Source: DATHSN01 sp035464115 (GTDB lineage: Bacteria; Actinomycetota; Acidimicrobiia; Acidimicrobiales; SKKL01). From it: DNA of 5,743 nt. Made by a program: the position numbers and the translations under genes. The notes beneath the pieces are model-generated. The model made no database searches and was not told the DNA's origin. It saw nothing but the letters and a program-made list of their open reading frames with translations. Of the stretch, positions 1 through 5,684 are shown in pieces (the stretch's first letter is position 1; each line of letters begins with the position of its first letter). The stretch covers positions 1-5,743 of the forward strand of contig DATHSN010000220.1 of NCBI GenBank assembly GCA_035464115.1, given 5' to 3'.

Positions 1-680
1 ATGCGGCACGGGCCCACCTCGATCACGCAGCCGCCGACGCCGACGGTCGGGTCGGCGACCAGCCGCAGCTCACGCCCCGGGGCGAGCTCGTCGATCGGGT
101 CGGCGCCGAGGCCGGCGGCGTCGTCGGGGTGCAGGCGGGCCAGCACCGGTCCCCGGTCAGGGGCCAGGGCGAGGGCCCGGGCGAGAGCGTCGCGCCCCGG
201 GTCGGTGGCGGCGGCCACCTCGCGCTCGAGGATGGCGGCGGCCAGGCCGATGGCCAGGTCGGCCACCTCGTCGGCCACCTCGCCGAGCGCCACCGCGTCG
301 CGGCGGGCCAGCTCGCCGGCGGCGCCGGCCACCGCGGCGGTCGCCCGCTCGATCAGCGCGGCCATGGCCCGGCGGCCGTCCTCGGCCCCGGAGCGCAGTC
401 CCTCGGCCCGTCCGGCGGCCAGGCCCTCGGCCAGGCCGGCCTCGTAGCCGGCGGCGTGGCCCTCGGCCCGCCCGGCGCGCTCCCCCGCCGCCCACGCCGC
501 CTTGCGGATGGGGTCGAGGTCGACGCCGCCGTCGGCGTGCATGTGCGCCTCGACGACCGGGAGGTCGCCGACGGCGCGGAACGGGTCGACGGTGTCGCCC
601 CTGGCGGGCGCGGGCGTCCCGTCGGTGCGCACCACCCGGGCGCCGATGCCCCGGGAGCGGGTGTCAGTCGACGAACTCAT
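1..680 (-). CDS. fliH: FliH, flagellar export ATPase regulator (3' end outside window)
   Basis: FliH binds the export ATPase FliI as a dimer, restrains it, and helps dock it at the export gate under the basal body. Translating from ATG at 680 gives 226 open residues to the window edge. Residues 66-102 carry a glycine at every fourth position (ten in a row), the GxxxG helix repeat typical of FliH. A helical region follows (about 105-160), and the C-terminal part has RLHPDD (182-187) and VGVGGCVIEVG (213-223), which match the conserved FliH C-terminal domain. The stop codon is not in the window, but few residues should be missing. The start overlaps the last 17 bases of fliG and has GAGG five bases upstream (686-689). 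Overlap and position after fliG support translational coupling; fliI would be expected next. The identification rests on the repeat, the C-terminal motif and gene order. Confidence 0.9.
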   Translation of the reverse strand, partial: MSSSTDTRSRGIGARVVRTDGTPAPARGDTVDPFRAVGDLPVVEAHMHADGGVDLDPIRKAAWAAGERAGRAEGHAAGYEAGLAEGLAAGRAEGLRSGAEDGRRAMAALIERATAAVAGAAGELARRDAVALGEVADEVADLAIGLAAAILEREVAAATDPGRDALARALALAPDRGPVLARLHPDDAAGLGADPIDELAPGRELRLVADPTVGVGGCVIEVGPCR

Positions 681-1677
681 CGCCGCCTCGCGACAGCACG
701 ATCTGGCCGGCCTCTTCCAACGCCCGGATGACCCGCACGACGGCCCCCTGGGCCTCCTCCACCGCGGTGAGCCGCACCGGGCCGAGCAGCTCCATCTCCT
801 CGGAGAGGTTCTGCGCGGCGCGCGACGACACGTTGGCGAGGATCCGGGTGCGGACGTCGGCCTTGACGCCCTTGAGGGCGAGGGCGAGGTCCTTGGAGTC
901 GACCTGGCGGAGGATCTGCTGGATGGACCGGTCGTCGAGGGTGACGATGTCCTCGAACACGAACATCCGGCTGCGGACCTCGTCGGCGAGCTCCTCGTCG
1001 AAGTTCTCGAGGCCCTCGAAGATGAGGCGCTCGGTGGCGCGGTCGGACCGGTTCAGCAGCTCGACGAGGGCGCTCACCCCGCCGACGCTCGACAGGTCGC
1101 CCTCCTGGAGCACCGACGACAGGCGGCGCTGCAGGGCCGACTCGACGGTGGCGATGATGTCGGGCGAGGTGCGGTCCATGGTGGCCACCCGGATGGCGAC
1201 CTCGCGCTGGGACTCCTCGGCGAGGCCCGACAGCACCATGGCGGCGGCATCGGGGTGCATGTGGGCGACGACGAGGGCGATGGTCTGGGGGTGCTCGTCG
1301 CGGATGAACCCGAGGATGAGCCGGGGGTCGGCCTTGCGGAGGAACTCGAACGGGGTGGCGACGAACGCCATCGACAGCCGGTCGAAGATCTCGGCGGCCT
1401 TCTTCTCGCCGACGCTCGCCTCGAGCAGCTCGCGGGCGTAGTCGACGCCGCCGGTGGCGACGTTGCGCCGCGCCGACGCGGTGATGGCGAACTCCTCGAG
1501 CACCGCGTCGATGAGGTCGGACTCGACGTCGGTCAGCCGGGCGACCTCGGCCATGATCTCGGTGACCTCTTGCTCGCGCATCGAGCGCAGCACCTTGACG
1601 GCGCGCTCGGTGCCCATGGTCATGAGGATGATGGCGGACTTCTGGGTGCCGGTGAGCTGCTCGACCGTGCGGACCAC
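664..1677 (-). CDS. fliG: FliG, flagellar motor switch and rotor protein
   Basis: FliG forms the cytoplasmic ring on the MS ring, takes torque from the stator and changes rotation direction. The protein has 337 residues, close to the usual length. Counting from GTG at 1677, the N-terminal FliF-binding domain begins LTGTQKSAIILMTMG, EHPQT is at 128-132 and MFVFEDI at 238-244. In the C-terminal torque helix, K269, R286, E293, E294 and R302 sit at a constant offset of five from E. coli K264, R281, D288, D289 and R297, so the motor charge pattern is kept, with both aspartates replaced by glutamate. Start choice: AGGAGG at 1686-1691 lies eight bases before GTG 1677. The GTG at 1686, three codons upstream, overlaps that site and is less likely, though it would give a GTGA overlap with the fliF stop. 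The 3' end overlaps fliH. Confidence 0.96.
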   Translation of the reverse strand: MVRTVEQLTGTQKSAIILMTMGTERAVKVLRSMREQEVTEIMAEVARLTDVESDLIDAVLEEFAITASARRNVATGGVDYARELLEASVGEKKAAEIFDRLSMAFVATPFEFLRKADPRLILGFIRDEHPQTIALVVAHMHPDAAAMVLSGLAEESQREVAIRVATMDRTSPDIIATVESALQRRLSSVLQEGDLSSVGGVSALVELLNRSDRATERLIFEGLENFDEELADEVRSRMFVFEDIVTLDDRSIQQILRQVDSKDLALALKGVKADVRTRILANVSSRAAQNLSEEMELLGPVRLTAVEEAQGAVVRVIRALEEAGQIVLSRGGDEFVD

Positions 1678-1682
1678 GGGGC

Positions 1683-3350
1683 TCACCTCCTGACGGCGCG
1701 GCGGTCACCGAGCCACGTGCGGAGCAGGGCGGCGACCTCGTCGGGCTGGTTGTCGATCATCTGGGCCACCTCGGCGGCCACCGGGTTGGGGGCGGCGGAG
1801 GTGATCGCCGGGCTGTGGGCCGGCTCCACCGCGGTGCCCGGCGTTCCCCCGCCGCCGACCATGGCGGCCATCTGGGCGGCCAGGTCGGCGGGGACGCCGG
1901 CCGGGGCGGGCGCGAGCGGCAGCGGCGCCGGCATCCGCAGTGCCGGGCTGGGGCCGTAGCCGAGGGCGGCGCGGGCCCGGCGGGCCTTGCGGATCTTGAG
2001 GTAGGCGATGCCCATCACCGCCACCACCAACAGCCCGATGGCGAGCTCGCGGTAGAGGTTCATGGCCTGGTCGGCGGCGGCGGCCCGCTCGGCCTCGGCG
2101 GCGGCCTCGGTCATGGCGTCGTGCACCGAGGTGTCGAACGGCATGCGGGTGACGGCGATGCTGTCGCCCCGCTCGAGGTCGACCCCGGCGCCGGCGGTCA
2201 CCAGCTCCTCGATCTGGTCGATCTGGGGGGCCGTGGTCACGGCCTCGTCGACGAGCACGGCGACCGACATCCGCTCGATGCGGCCCGGCGCCTCGTTGGT
2301 GCTCTCGACCACCCGGTTCACCGCGAAGGTGACGTCGCGCTCGTCGAGGTTGTAGTTGGTCTCGCTGCCCTCGGCGGCGGGCTCGCCCTCGGGGCCGAGG
2401 ATGCCGGCGGTGCCCGGGGCCGAGCCGACGTACTCCTCGGTGCGGGTGCGCTCGCCGAGGGGGACGCGCTCACCGGCGGGGTCGGTCACCGGGTCGGTGA
2501 AGGTCTCCCGGGTCACCGAGGTCTCGTCGAAGTTCAGGTCGGCGCTCACGTTGACCACGGCCTTGCCGGGGCCGACGACCGCGGCGAGCATCGACGTGAG
2601 GTCGCTCGCCACCTGCGACTCGAAGGCCCGGGTGCGGCGCTGGCTGACCTCGCCGCCGGCCATGTCGTAGACGCCCTGGCCGGGGGCGGCGAGCACCATG
2701 CCGGTGGAGTCGGCGACGGTGACGGCCTCGGTGGGCAGCCCCTCGACCGACGAGGCCACCACGTTGACGACGGCCTGGACCTGACCCGGGTCGAGCGTGA
2801 TGCCGGGGGCGGTGGTGATCATCACCGACGCCGAGGCGTCGCGGTCGTCCAGGGCGAAGGCGGTGTCGCGGGGCAGGGCCAGGTGGACGATGGCCGACTG
2901 GACGCCGTCGATGGCCCGCACGGTGCGGGCCAGCTCGCCCTCGAGGGCCCGCTGGTAGCCGACCCGCTGGGAGAACTCCGAGCTGGTGATGCCCTGGTCG
3001 TCGAGGATCGACCAGCCCTGGCCGTTGGCGCCGGGCATCCCGTCGGCCGACAGGGCGATGCGGGTCTCGTAGAGCTCGTCGCGGGGCACCTGGATGGTGC
3101 TGCCGCCGTCGACGAGGCGGTAGTCGATGCCGTCGGCGGCGAGGCGCTCGGTGACGGCGGCGGCCTCACCCGAGCCGAGGTCGGCGTAGAGCGTCGCCCA
3201 GTCGGGCTCGGACGAGATGCGGGTCATCATGAACACGCCGGCCACCACCACCGCGGCGGCCACCCCCATCACGACCTTCTGGCTCGTGGTGAAGGCGCCG
3301 TTCACCTGGGTGGCGCGCTGGCGGGCCTGCTGGAGGTCGAATCCGGCCAT
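1683..3350 (-). CDS. fliF: FliF, flagellar MS-ring protein
   Basis: FliF assembles into the MS ring in the cytoplasmic membrane, on which the rod, the FliG ring and the export gate are built. The protein has 555 residues, the usual size. A first membrane helix is at about 25-44. The YscJ/FliF ring-building motifs follow: WATLYADLGSGEAAAV (51-66), the region from EFSQRVGYQRALEGEL (125-140) to SAIVHLALPRDTAF (152-165), and DPGQVQAVVNVVASSVEGL (187-205). A variable collar insert (about 273-335) comes before the third ring motif. The second membrane helix is at about 436-452. The C-terminal tail holds EVAQMIDNQPDEVAALLRTWLGD (527-549), the FliG-binding segment. An Ala/Pro-rich linker (about 465-525) joins helix and tail. 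ATG at 3350 shares one base with the fliE stop (TGATG); only a weak AGG lies upstream, so translation is probably coupled. It is followed directly by fliG, its binding partner. Confidence 0.96.
   Translation of the reverse strand: MAGFDLQQARQRATQVNGAFTTSQKVVMGVAAAVVVAGVFMMTRISSEPDWATLYADLGSGEAAAVTERLAADGIDYRLVDGGSTIQVPRDELYETRIALSADGMPGANGQGWSILDDQGITSSEFSQRVGYQRALEGELARTVRAIDGVQSAIVHLALPRDTAFALDDRDASASVMITTAPGITLDPGQVQAVVNVVASSVEGLPTEAVTVADSTGMVLAAPGQGVYDMAGGEVSQRRTRAFESQVASDLTSMLAAVVGPGKAVVNVSADLNFDETSVTRETFTDPVTDPAGERVPLGERTRTEEYVGSAPGTAGILGPEGEPAAEGSETNYNLDERDVTFAVNRVVESTNEAPGRIERMSVAVLVDEAVTTAPQIDQIEELVTAGAGVDLERGDSIAVTRMPFDTSVHDAMTEAAAEAERAAAADQAMNLYRELAIGLLVVAVMGIAYLKIRKARRARAALGYGPSPALRMPAPLPLAPAPAGVPADLAAQMAAMVGGGGTPGTAVEPAHSPAITSAAPNPVAAEVAQMIDNQPDEVAALLRTWLGDRRAVRR
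1686..1691 (-). promoter_or_regulatory. Strong ribosome binding site that decides the fliG start
   Basis: AGGAGG on the minus strand lies just before the fliF stop (TGA, 1685-1683) and eight bases before GTG 1677. It is the best Shine-Dalgarno of the flagellar cluster. It overlaps the alternative GTG at 1686, which it therefore could not serve. Confidence 0.7.
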
Positions 3351-3664
3351 CAGACCTGCATCCTCATGATGTCGTTGAAGGCCTCGACGGCCCGGTTACG
3401 AACGGCCACGGTCAGCTGGGTCATCAGCTGGGTCTCGGTGGCCATGACCATGTAGTCCTCGATGGCCTTGAGGTCGCCGGTGGCGGCCTGCTGGGCCAGC
3501 CCGTCGGTGGCCTTCTGCGAGCTGTTCAGGTTCTCGAGCGCCTTGATCACCGCGTCGCCGAAGGAGGGGTCCTCCTCGGCGGCGGGGCGGGTGCGGGCGG
3601 TGGCGGCGGTGGGGAACGCCGAGCCGGCGGCGCCGACCGCTCCGATGGGAGGGAGGATCGCCAT
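3350..3664 (-). CDS. fliE: FliE, flagellar hook-basal body junction protein
   Basis: FliE joins the MS ring to the proximal rod and is an early substrate of flagellar export. The protein is 104 residues, normal for the family. Its N-terminus is a low-complexity Ala/Gly/Pro stretch (1-30). The C-terminal half is the conserved helical domain, ending IEDYMVMATETQL (68-80), VRNRAVEAFNDIMRMQV (88-104); the terminal NDIMRMQV is characteristic. ATG at 3664 is preferred because it shares one base with the flgC stop (TGATG), the same arrangement seen at the next and previous junctions. A GTG one codon upstream (3667) is also possible. AGG lies five bases before the ATG. The position between flgC and fliF is the classic flgBC-fliE order. 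Confidence 0.94.
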   Translation of the reverse strand: MAILPPIGAVGAAGSAFPTAATARTRPAAEEDPSFGDAVIKALENLNSSQKATDGLAQQAATGDLKAIEDYMVMATETQLMTQLTVAVRNRAVEAFNDIMRMQV

Positions 3665-4077
3665 CACGACCTGCCGATCTGCAGGCCACGCTCGTAGGCG
3701 TCACGGGCCCGCTCGAACACGGTCACGTTCGCCTGGTAGGCCCGCTGGGCGATGATCAGGTTGGTCATCTGGTCCGAGAGGTCCATGTCGGGGCGGCGGA
3801 CGAACCCGGCCTCGTCGGCGAGGGGGTTCGACGGGTCGTAGGTCATGCGGCCGACCGGGTCGCCGAAGAGCACGCCGCGCACCTGGGCGCCCGATCCGGG
3901 GCCGCCGGGGGTGGCGCCCTGGGAGCCGGCCACCACGAAGCGGGCCTGGAAGGCGGGCTCGTCGCTGCTGCGGATGGTGTTGGCGTTGGCCACGTTGTCG
4001 GCGGTGGCGTCGATCCAGGTCTTGTAGACGCCCATGCCGGAGGCGGCGATGGAGATCGAGCTGAACATGTCGCTCAT
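3664..4077 (-). CDS. flgC: FlgC, flagellar proximal rod protein
   Basis: FlgC is a proximal rod subunit, exported and polymerised between the MS ring and the distal rod. The 137-residue protein has the conserved rod N-terminus, FSSISIAASGMGVY (5-18) then DATADNVANANT (23-34), and the conserved C-terminus, DLSDQMTNLIIAQRAYQANV (99-118) then FERARDAYERGLQIGR (121-136), which pair as helices in the rod. The middle (about 36-98) is a short beta domain. An open frame continues upstream to 4437, but that part is arginine- and proline-rich and lies out of frame over flgB, so it is not coding. ATG at 4077 overlaps the flgB stop by one base (TGATG). Length and termini agree with the family, and no key element is missing. 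Confidence 0.95.
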   Translation of the reverse strand: MSDMFSSISIAASGMGVYKTWIDATADNVANANTIRSSDEPAFQARFVVAGSQGATPGGPGSGAQVRGVLFGDPVGRMTYDPSNPLADEAGFVRRPDMDLSDQMTNLIIAQRAYQANVTVFERARDAYERGLQIGRS

Positions 4078-4427
4078 CACTGGCCGCCGATCGACGTGCG
4101 CAGGAGGCGGAACTTGCCGTTCATGGCCTCGACCACCAGCTGGTGGTGCAGGGCGGTCTCGGTGAGCCCGACGAGCTCCTCGTCGATGTTCACGTTGTTG
4201 CCGTTGAGGCGGGTCGGGGCGAGGGAGCGCTCGGTGGTCGGGGTGATGGAGTGGGGGCTCTCGCCGTCGGCGAGGGCCTCGCGCAGAGCGGCCTCGAAGC
4301 TCACCCGGTTGGCGTGGAACCCGGGGGTCTCCACGTTGGCGATGTTGTCCTCGGCGGCCTGCCGACGCAGAGCGAGGCCACGCATCGATGCGTGCAGCGC
4401 CTCCATGGTGACGTCGGAGATCATCAT
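4077..4427 (-). CDS. flgB: FlgB, flagellar proximal rod protein
   Basis: FlgB is a proximal rod subunit that works with FlgC and FliE. It has 116 residues, slightly short but within the family range. The N-terminal rod motif is present as LRRQAAEDNIANVETPGFHA (20-39), including NIAN and TPG. The second conserved part is NGNNVNIDEELVGLTETALH (75-94), and the C-terminus ends in the helix VVEAMNGKFRLLRTSIGG (98-115). Two ATG codons are adjacent (4427 and 4424). The first is chosen because AGGGG at 4437-4441 lies nine bases upstream of it, against twelve for the second. This is the first gene of the minus-strand cluster; the gap upstream of it should contain the operon promoter. Confidence 0.94.
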   Translation of the reverse strand: MMISDVTMEALHASMRGLALRRQAAEDNIANVETPGFHANRVSFEAALREALADGESPHSITPTTERSLAPTRLNGNNVNIDEELVGLTETALHHQLVVEAMNGKFRLLRTSIGGQ

Positions 4428-4436
4428 CGCCCGTCA

Positions 4437-4448
4437 CCCCTCTCGGGG
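4437..4448 (-). promoter_or_regulatory. Small hairpin over the flgB ribosome binding site
   Basis: On the minus strand CCCC-GAGA-GGGG forms a 4-bp G/C stem with a four-base GNRA-type loop (GAGA). Its right half is the purine-rich ribosome binding site of flgB (AGGGG). If it folds, initiation of the first operon gene would be partly masked. The stem is short and the region is very GC-rich, so chance is a real alternative. Confidence 0.3.
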
Positions 4449-4629
4449 CGGGGAAGGCGTCGGAGCTGTCGACCCATCGCGGACCTCACCACGTGCTCGT
4501 TCGGTGGCACGCCGGTCCATGGCGTGGGAAGTGAGCGCTCCGTGCTCGGGGCGAGGGATCGGCGGCGGTGTCCCCCCGATGAGGATTCGCCGCGCGGTGA
4601 TCCGCGAGACCTACGCGGGGCGGTGTGGT

Positions 4630-4635
4630 TAGCCT
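4630..4635 (+). promoter_or_regulatory. Candidate -10 box for the coiled-coil gene
   Basis: TAGCCT fits the actinobacterial TANNNT -10 pattern and is one of the few A/T-containing spots in this GC-rich gap. Transcription would begin near 4642 and give a leader of about 60 bases before GTG 4704. No good -35 is seen; GAGACC at 4606-4611 is a poor match at 18-base spacing. Confidence 0.35.
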
Positions 4636-4658
4636 TGCGGTGAGGCCTCGGGCCACTC

Positions 4659-4673
4659 GGGAGCGGCGCTCCC
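4659..4673 (+). other. Hairpin in the predicted leader of the coiled-coil gene
   Basis: GGGAGC-GGC-GCTCCC is a perfect 6-bp stem with a three-base loop, lying between the candidate -10 box and the ribosome binding site (AGGAG, 4692-4696). It could stabilise the leader RNA. No T-run follows, so it does not look like a terminator. Its function is unknown. Confidence 0.3.
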
Positions 4674-4703
4674 CTCACGCCGGCTCGAACCAGGAGCCTC
4701 ACA

Positions 4704-5201
4704 GTGGACATCACCGACGCCCAGCGTCACAAGCTGCACCAGCACCTCATCGAGAACCTCGGAGACGAGGACGCCGCGACCCTCATGGCACACCTCCCAC
4801 CGGTCGGCTGGGCCGACGTCGCCACCAAGACCGACCTCGCGCACCTCGAGACGCTCCTGCGCTCAGAGACCGACCGCGCCATCGCCTCCGTGCGGGCAGA
4901 TCTGCGAGCCGAGATGGCGGGGGGCTTGACCGCCGTGCGAGCCGAGATGGCAACCGGATTGACCGGGCTGCGCGGCGAGATGCACGCCGGGTTCGCCGAG
5001 CTGCGCGCCGAGATCCACGGCCTCCGGACGGAGACCCAGGGCGAGTTCGCCGGCGTTCGCAGCGAGTTCGCCGACGTCCGCAGGGAGATCGGCGAGCTGC
5101 GGGCGGAGATGCACAAGGGGTTCGCCAACCACCTGCGGGTCACGCTCGCCGCCCACGTCGGCATCGTCGCCGCCGTGGTGGGCCTGGTCGCCGTCACTTG
5201 A
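4704..5201 (+). CDS. Small coiled-coil protein with C-terminal membrane anchor, function unknown
   Basis: This 165-residue protein is not assigned to a pathway. Residues 1-30 form a charged helical head. LPPVGWADVATKTDL (31-45) resembles a segment I associate with actinobacterial hypothetical proteins. Residues 63-142 are a coiled coil made of units that start L/V-R-x-E: 11-residue units at 67, 78, 89, 107 and 132, and 7-residue units at 100, 118 and 125. Residues about 146-164 are a hydrophobic helix ending at the C-terminus, so it is probably tail-anchored with the coil in the cytoplasm. The architecture recalls DUF1640/CCDC90-type proteins, but I cannot confirm membership. GTG 4704 is well supported: AGGAG (4692-4696) lies seven bases upstream. 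It points away from the flagellar operon and ends just before a hairpin terminator. There is no sign of a flagellar role beyond proximity. Confidence 0.85.
   Translation: MDITDAQRHKLHQHLIENLGDEDAATLMAHLPPVGWADVATKTDLAHLETLLRSETDRAIASVRADLRAEMAGGLTAVRAEMATGLTGLRGEMHAGFAELRAEIHGLRTETQGEFAGVRSEFADVRREIGELRAEMHKGFANHLRVTLAAHVGIVAAVVGLVAVT
4902..5000 (+). repeat. Three tandem 33-bp units coding 11-residue coiled-coil repeats
   Basis: Units at 4902-4934, 4935-4967 and 4968-5000 encode successive L/V-R-(A/G)-E-M repeats. The first two match at 25 of 33 bases, and the third is more diverged. They suggest growth of the coil by in-frame tandem duplication. Confidence 0.7.
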
Positions 5202-5206
5202 CCGTT

Positions 5207-5237
5207 GGGCGCCGACGACCCGAGGTCGTCGGCGCCC
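5207..5237. terminator. GC-rich hairpin between convergent genes, probably bidirectional terminator
   Basis: A perfect 13-bp inverted repeat (GGGCGCCGACGAC at 5207-5219 and its complement at 5225-5237) with five bases between; an extra C-G pair can close it to a three-base loop. It starts five bases after the stop of the coiled-coil gene and six bases after the stop of the minus-strand nucleotidyltransferase gene, so it fits both transcripts. No T-tract follows on either strand, which is common for terminators in high-GC actinobacteria but leaves its efficiency uncertain. Confidence 0.75.
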
Positions 5238-5242
5238 TCGGC

Positions 5243-5545
5243 TCACAACGGGACGGCCTGGCGGCGGATCTCCTCGTCGCGGTCGAGGAGGGCACCGGCG
5301 GAGACGACATCGACGGGTCGGCCGAGCACGGCTGCCAGCGCATCCTCGAGGCGGACGACGTCCAGCAACGAGCTCCCTGGCTCGAAGTCCACCAGCAGGT
5401 CGACGTCGCTCTGGGCGGTGGCGTCGCCGCTTGCGACGGAGCCGAACACCGACACGGAGCGGCCGTGGTGGCGACGCACCAGATCCAGGATCTCGTCACG
5501 GTGCTCGAGCACCAGCTCGCCGACCGGCGTGCGATCCAGGTCCAC
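5243..5545 (-). CDS. MntA-like minimal nucleotidyltransferase, antitoxin type, no HepT partner beside it
   Basis: This 100-residue protein has the minimal nucleotidyltransferase fold signature: VFGSVASG (33-40, catalytic G35-S36), SDVDLLVDF (46-54, metal-binding D47 and D49) and PVDVV (77-81, third carboxylate D79). In HEPN-MNT (type VII) toxin-antitoxin pairs such enzymes transfer AMP to the HepT RNase and silence it. The C-terminus, IRRQAVPL, is a usual end for such proteins, so it looks full length. An open frame runs upstream to 5701, but that part crosses the promoter and inverted repeat. GTG 5545 is preferred because the second copy has the same GTG and the similarity between the copies rises sharply there. 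No Shine-Dalgarno is seen; TAGACT lies eight bases upstream, suggesting a leaderless or near-leaderless mRNA. HepT normally follows MntA directly or sits next to it, but here a terminator and a convergent gene follow. Confidence 0.85.
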   Translation of the reverse strand: MDLDRTPVGELVLEHRDEILDLVRRHHGRSVSVFGSVASGDATAQSDVDLLVDFEPGSSLLDVVRLEDALAAVLGRPVDVVSAGALLDRDEEIRRQAVPL

Positions 5546-5553
5546 GCCGGAGA

Positions 5554-5559
5554 AGTCTA
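5554..5559 (-). promoter_or_regulatory. -10 box of the minus-strand nucleotidyltransferase gene
   Basis: TAGACT on the minus strand fits TANNNT and ends eight bases before GTG 5545, placing transcription start at or just before the start codon. The mirrored TAGAAT at 5671-5676 has identical spacing. No clear -35 was found. Confidence 0.55.
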
Positions 5560-5585
5560 CGACCCAGCCGAAGATCGACCGGACC

Positions 5586-5606
5586 CCGCACGCGGCGACG
5601 GTGCGG
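5586..5606. promoter_or_regulatory. Left operator-like dyad CCGCAC-N9-GTGCGG
   Basis: The half-sites are perfect 6-bp complements nine bases apart, the size expected for a dimeric DNA-binding regulator. The dyad lies upstream of the minus-strand -10 box, and the same 21 bases recur inverted at 5626-5646. It stayed identical while neighbouring promoter bases diverged, which suggests function. The binding protein is unknown. Confidence 0.45.
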
Positions 5607-5625
5607 CGATGTGGCGGCGGGGCCA

Positions 5626-5646
5626 CCGCACCGTCGCCGCGTGCGG
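5626..5646. promoter_or_regulatory. Right operator-like dyad CCGCAC-N9-GTGCGG
   Basis: Inverted twin of the dyad at 5586-5606, with centres 40 bp apart (about four helical turns), upstream of the plus-strand -10 box at 5671. Between the two lies a smaller palindrome, GTGGC-N6-GCCAC (5611-5626). The arrangement would allow one regulator to control both divergent genes. Confidence 0.45.
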
Positions 5647-5670
5647 CCCGATCGACCCGCGGGTGGCTCG

Positions 5671-5676
5671 TAGAAT
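5671..5676 (+). promoter_or_regulatory. -10 box of the plus-strand nucleotidyltransferase gene
   Basis: TAGAAT fits TANNNT closely and ends eight bases before GTG 5685, with no Shine-Dalgarno between them. This points to a leaderless or nearly leaderless transcript, mirroring the minus-strand copy. Confidence 0.6.
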
Positions 5677-5684
5677 CCGCCGAC

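Larger units (their letters stand above)
4428..4703. promoter_or_regulatory. Divergent intergenic region between flgB and the coiled-coil gene
   Basis: This 276-base gap separates divergent genes and should hold promoters for both. For the rightward gene a TAGCCT -10 candidate is visible (4630-4635; separate entry). For the leftward flagellar operon I see no convincing promoter. GCCGATCC on the minus strand (4563-4556) resembles the -10 of sigma-28 flagellar promoters (GCCGATAA), but there is no proper TAAA-like -35, so it is only a weak candidate. The open frames crossing the gap are arginine- and serine-rich and look like noncoding shadows. Other visible pieces are CACGTG, a GAGGCCTC palindrome at 4642-4649 and two small hairpins listed separately. 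Confidence 0.6.

Noticed and set aside
157..495. Minus-strand open frame inside fliH
   Set aside because: Almost only Gly, Arg, Ala and Pro; it is a different frame from the FliH reading, which has the real family motifs.
502..3455. Long plus-strand open frames across fliG, fliF and fliE (up to 546 codons)
   Set aside because: They are antisense shadows caused by high GC content: Gly/His/Arg/Asp-rich, no recognisable domains, lying over well-supported flagellar genes.
4078..4437. Upstream extension of flgC to 4437
   Set aside because: It covers flgB in another frame and has shadow composition; FlgC is complete from ATG 4077.
4505..4520. TGGCAC resembling the -24 element of a sigma-54 promoter
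   Set aside because: The -12 element does not fit (TCCAT instead of TTGCW), it points away from the flagellar genes, and sigma-54 is generally absent from actinobacteria.
4424..4714. Minus-strand open frame of 96 codons in the intergenic region
   Set aside because: Arg/Ser/Pro-rich without a domain, no ribosome binding site I can defend, and it covers the region where promoters are needed.
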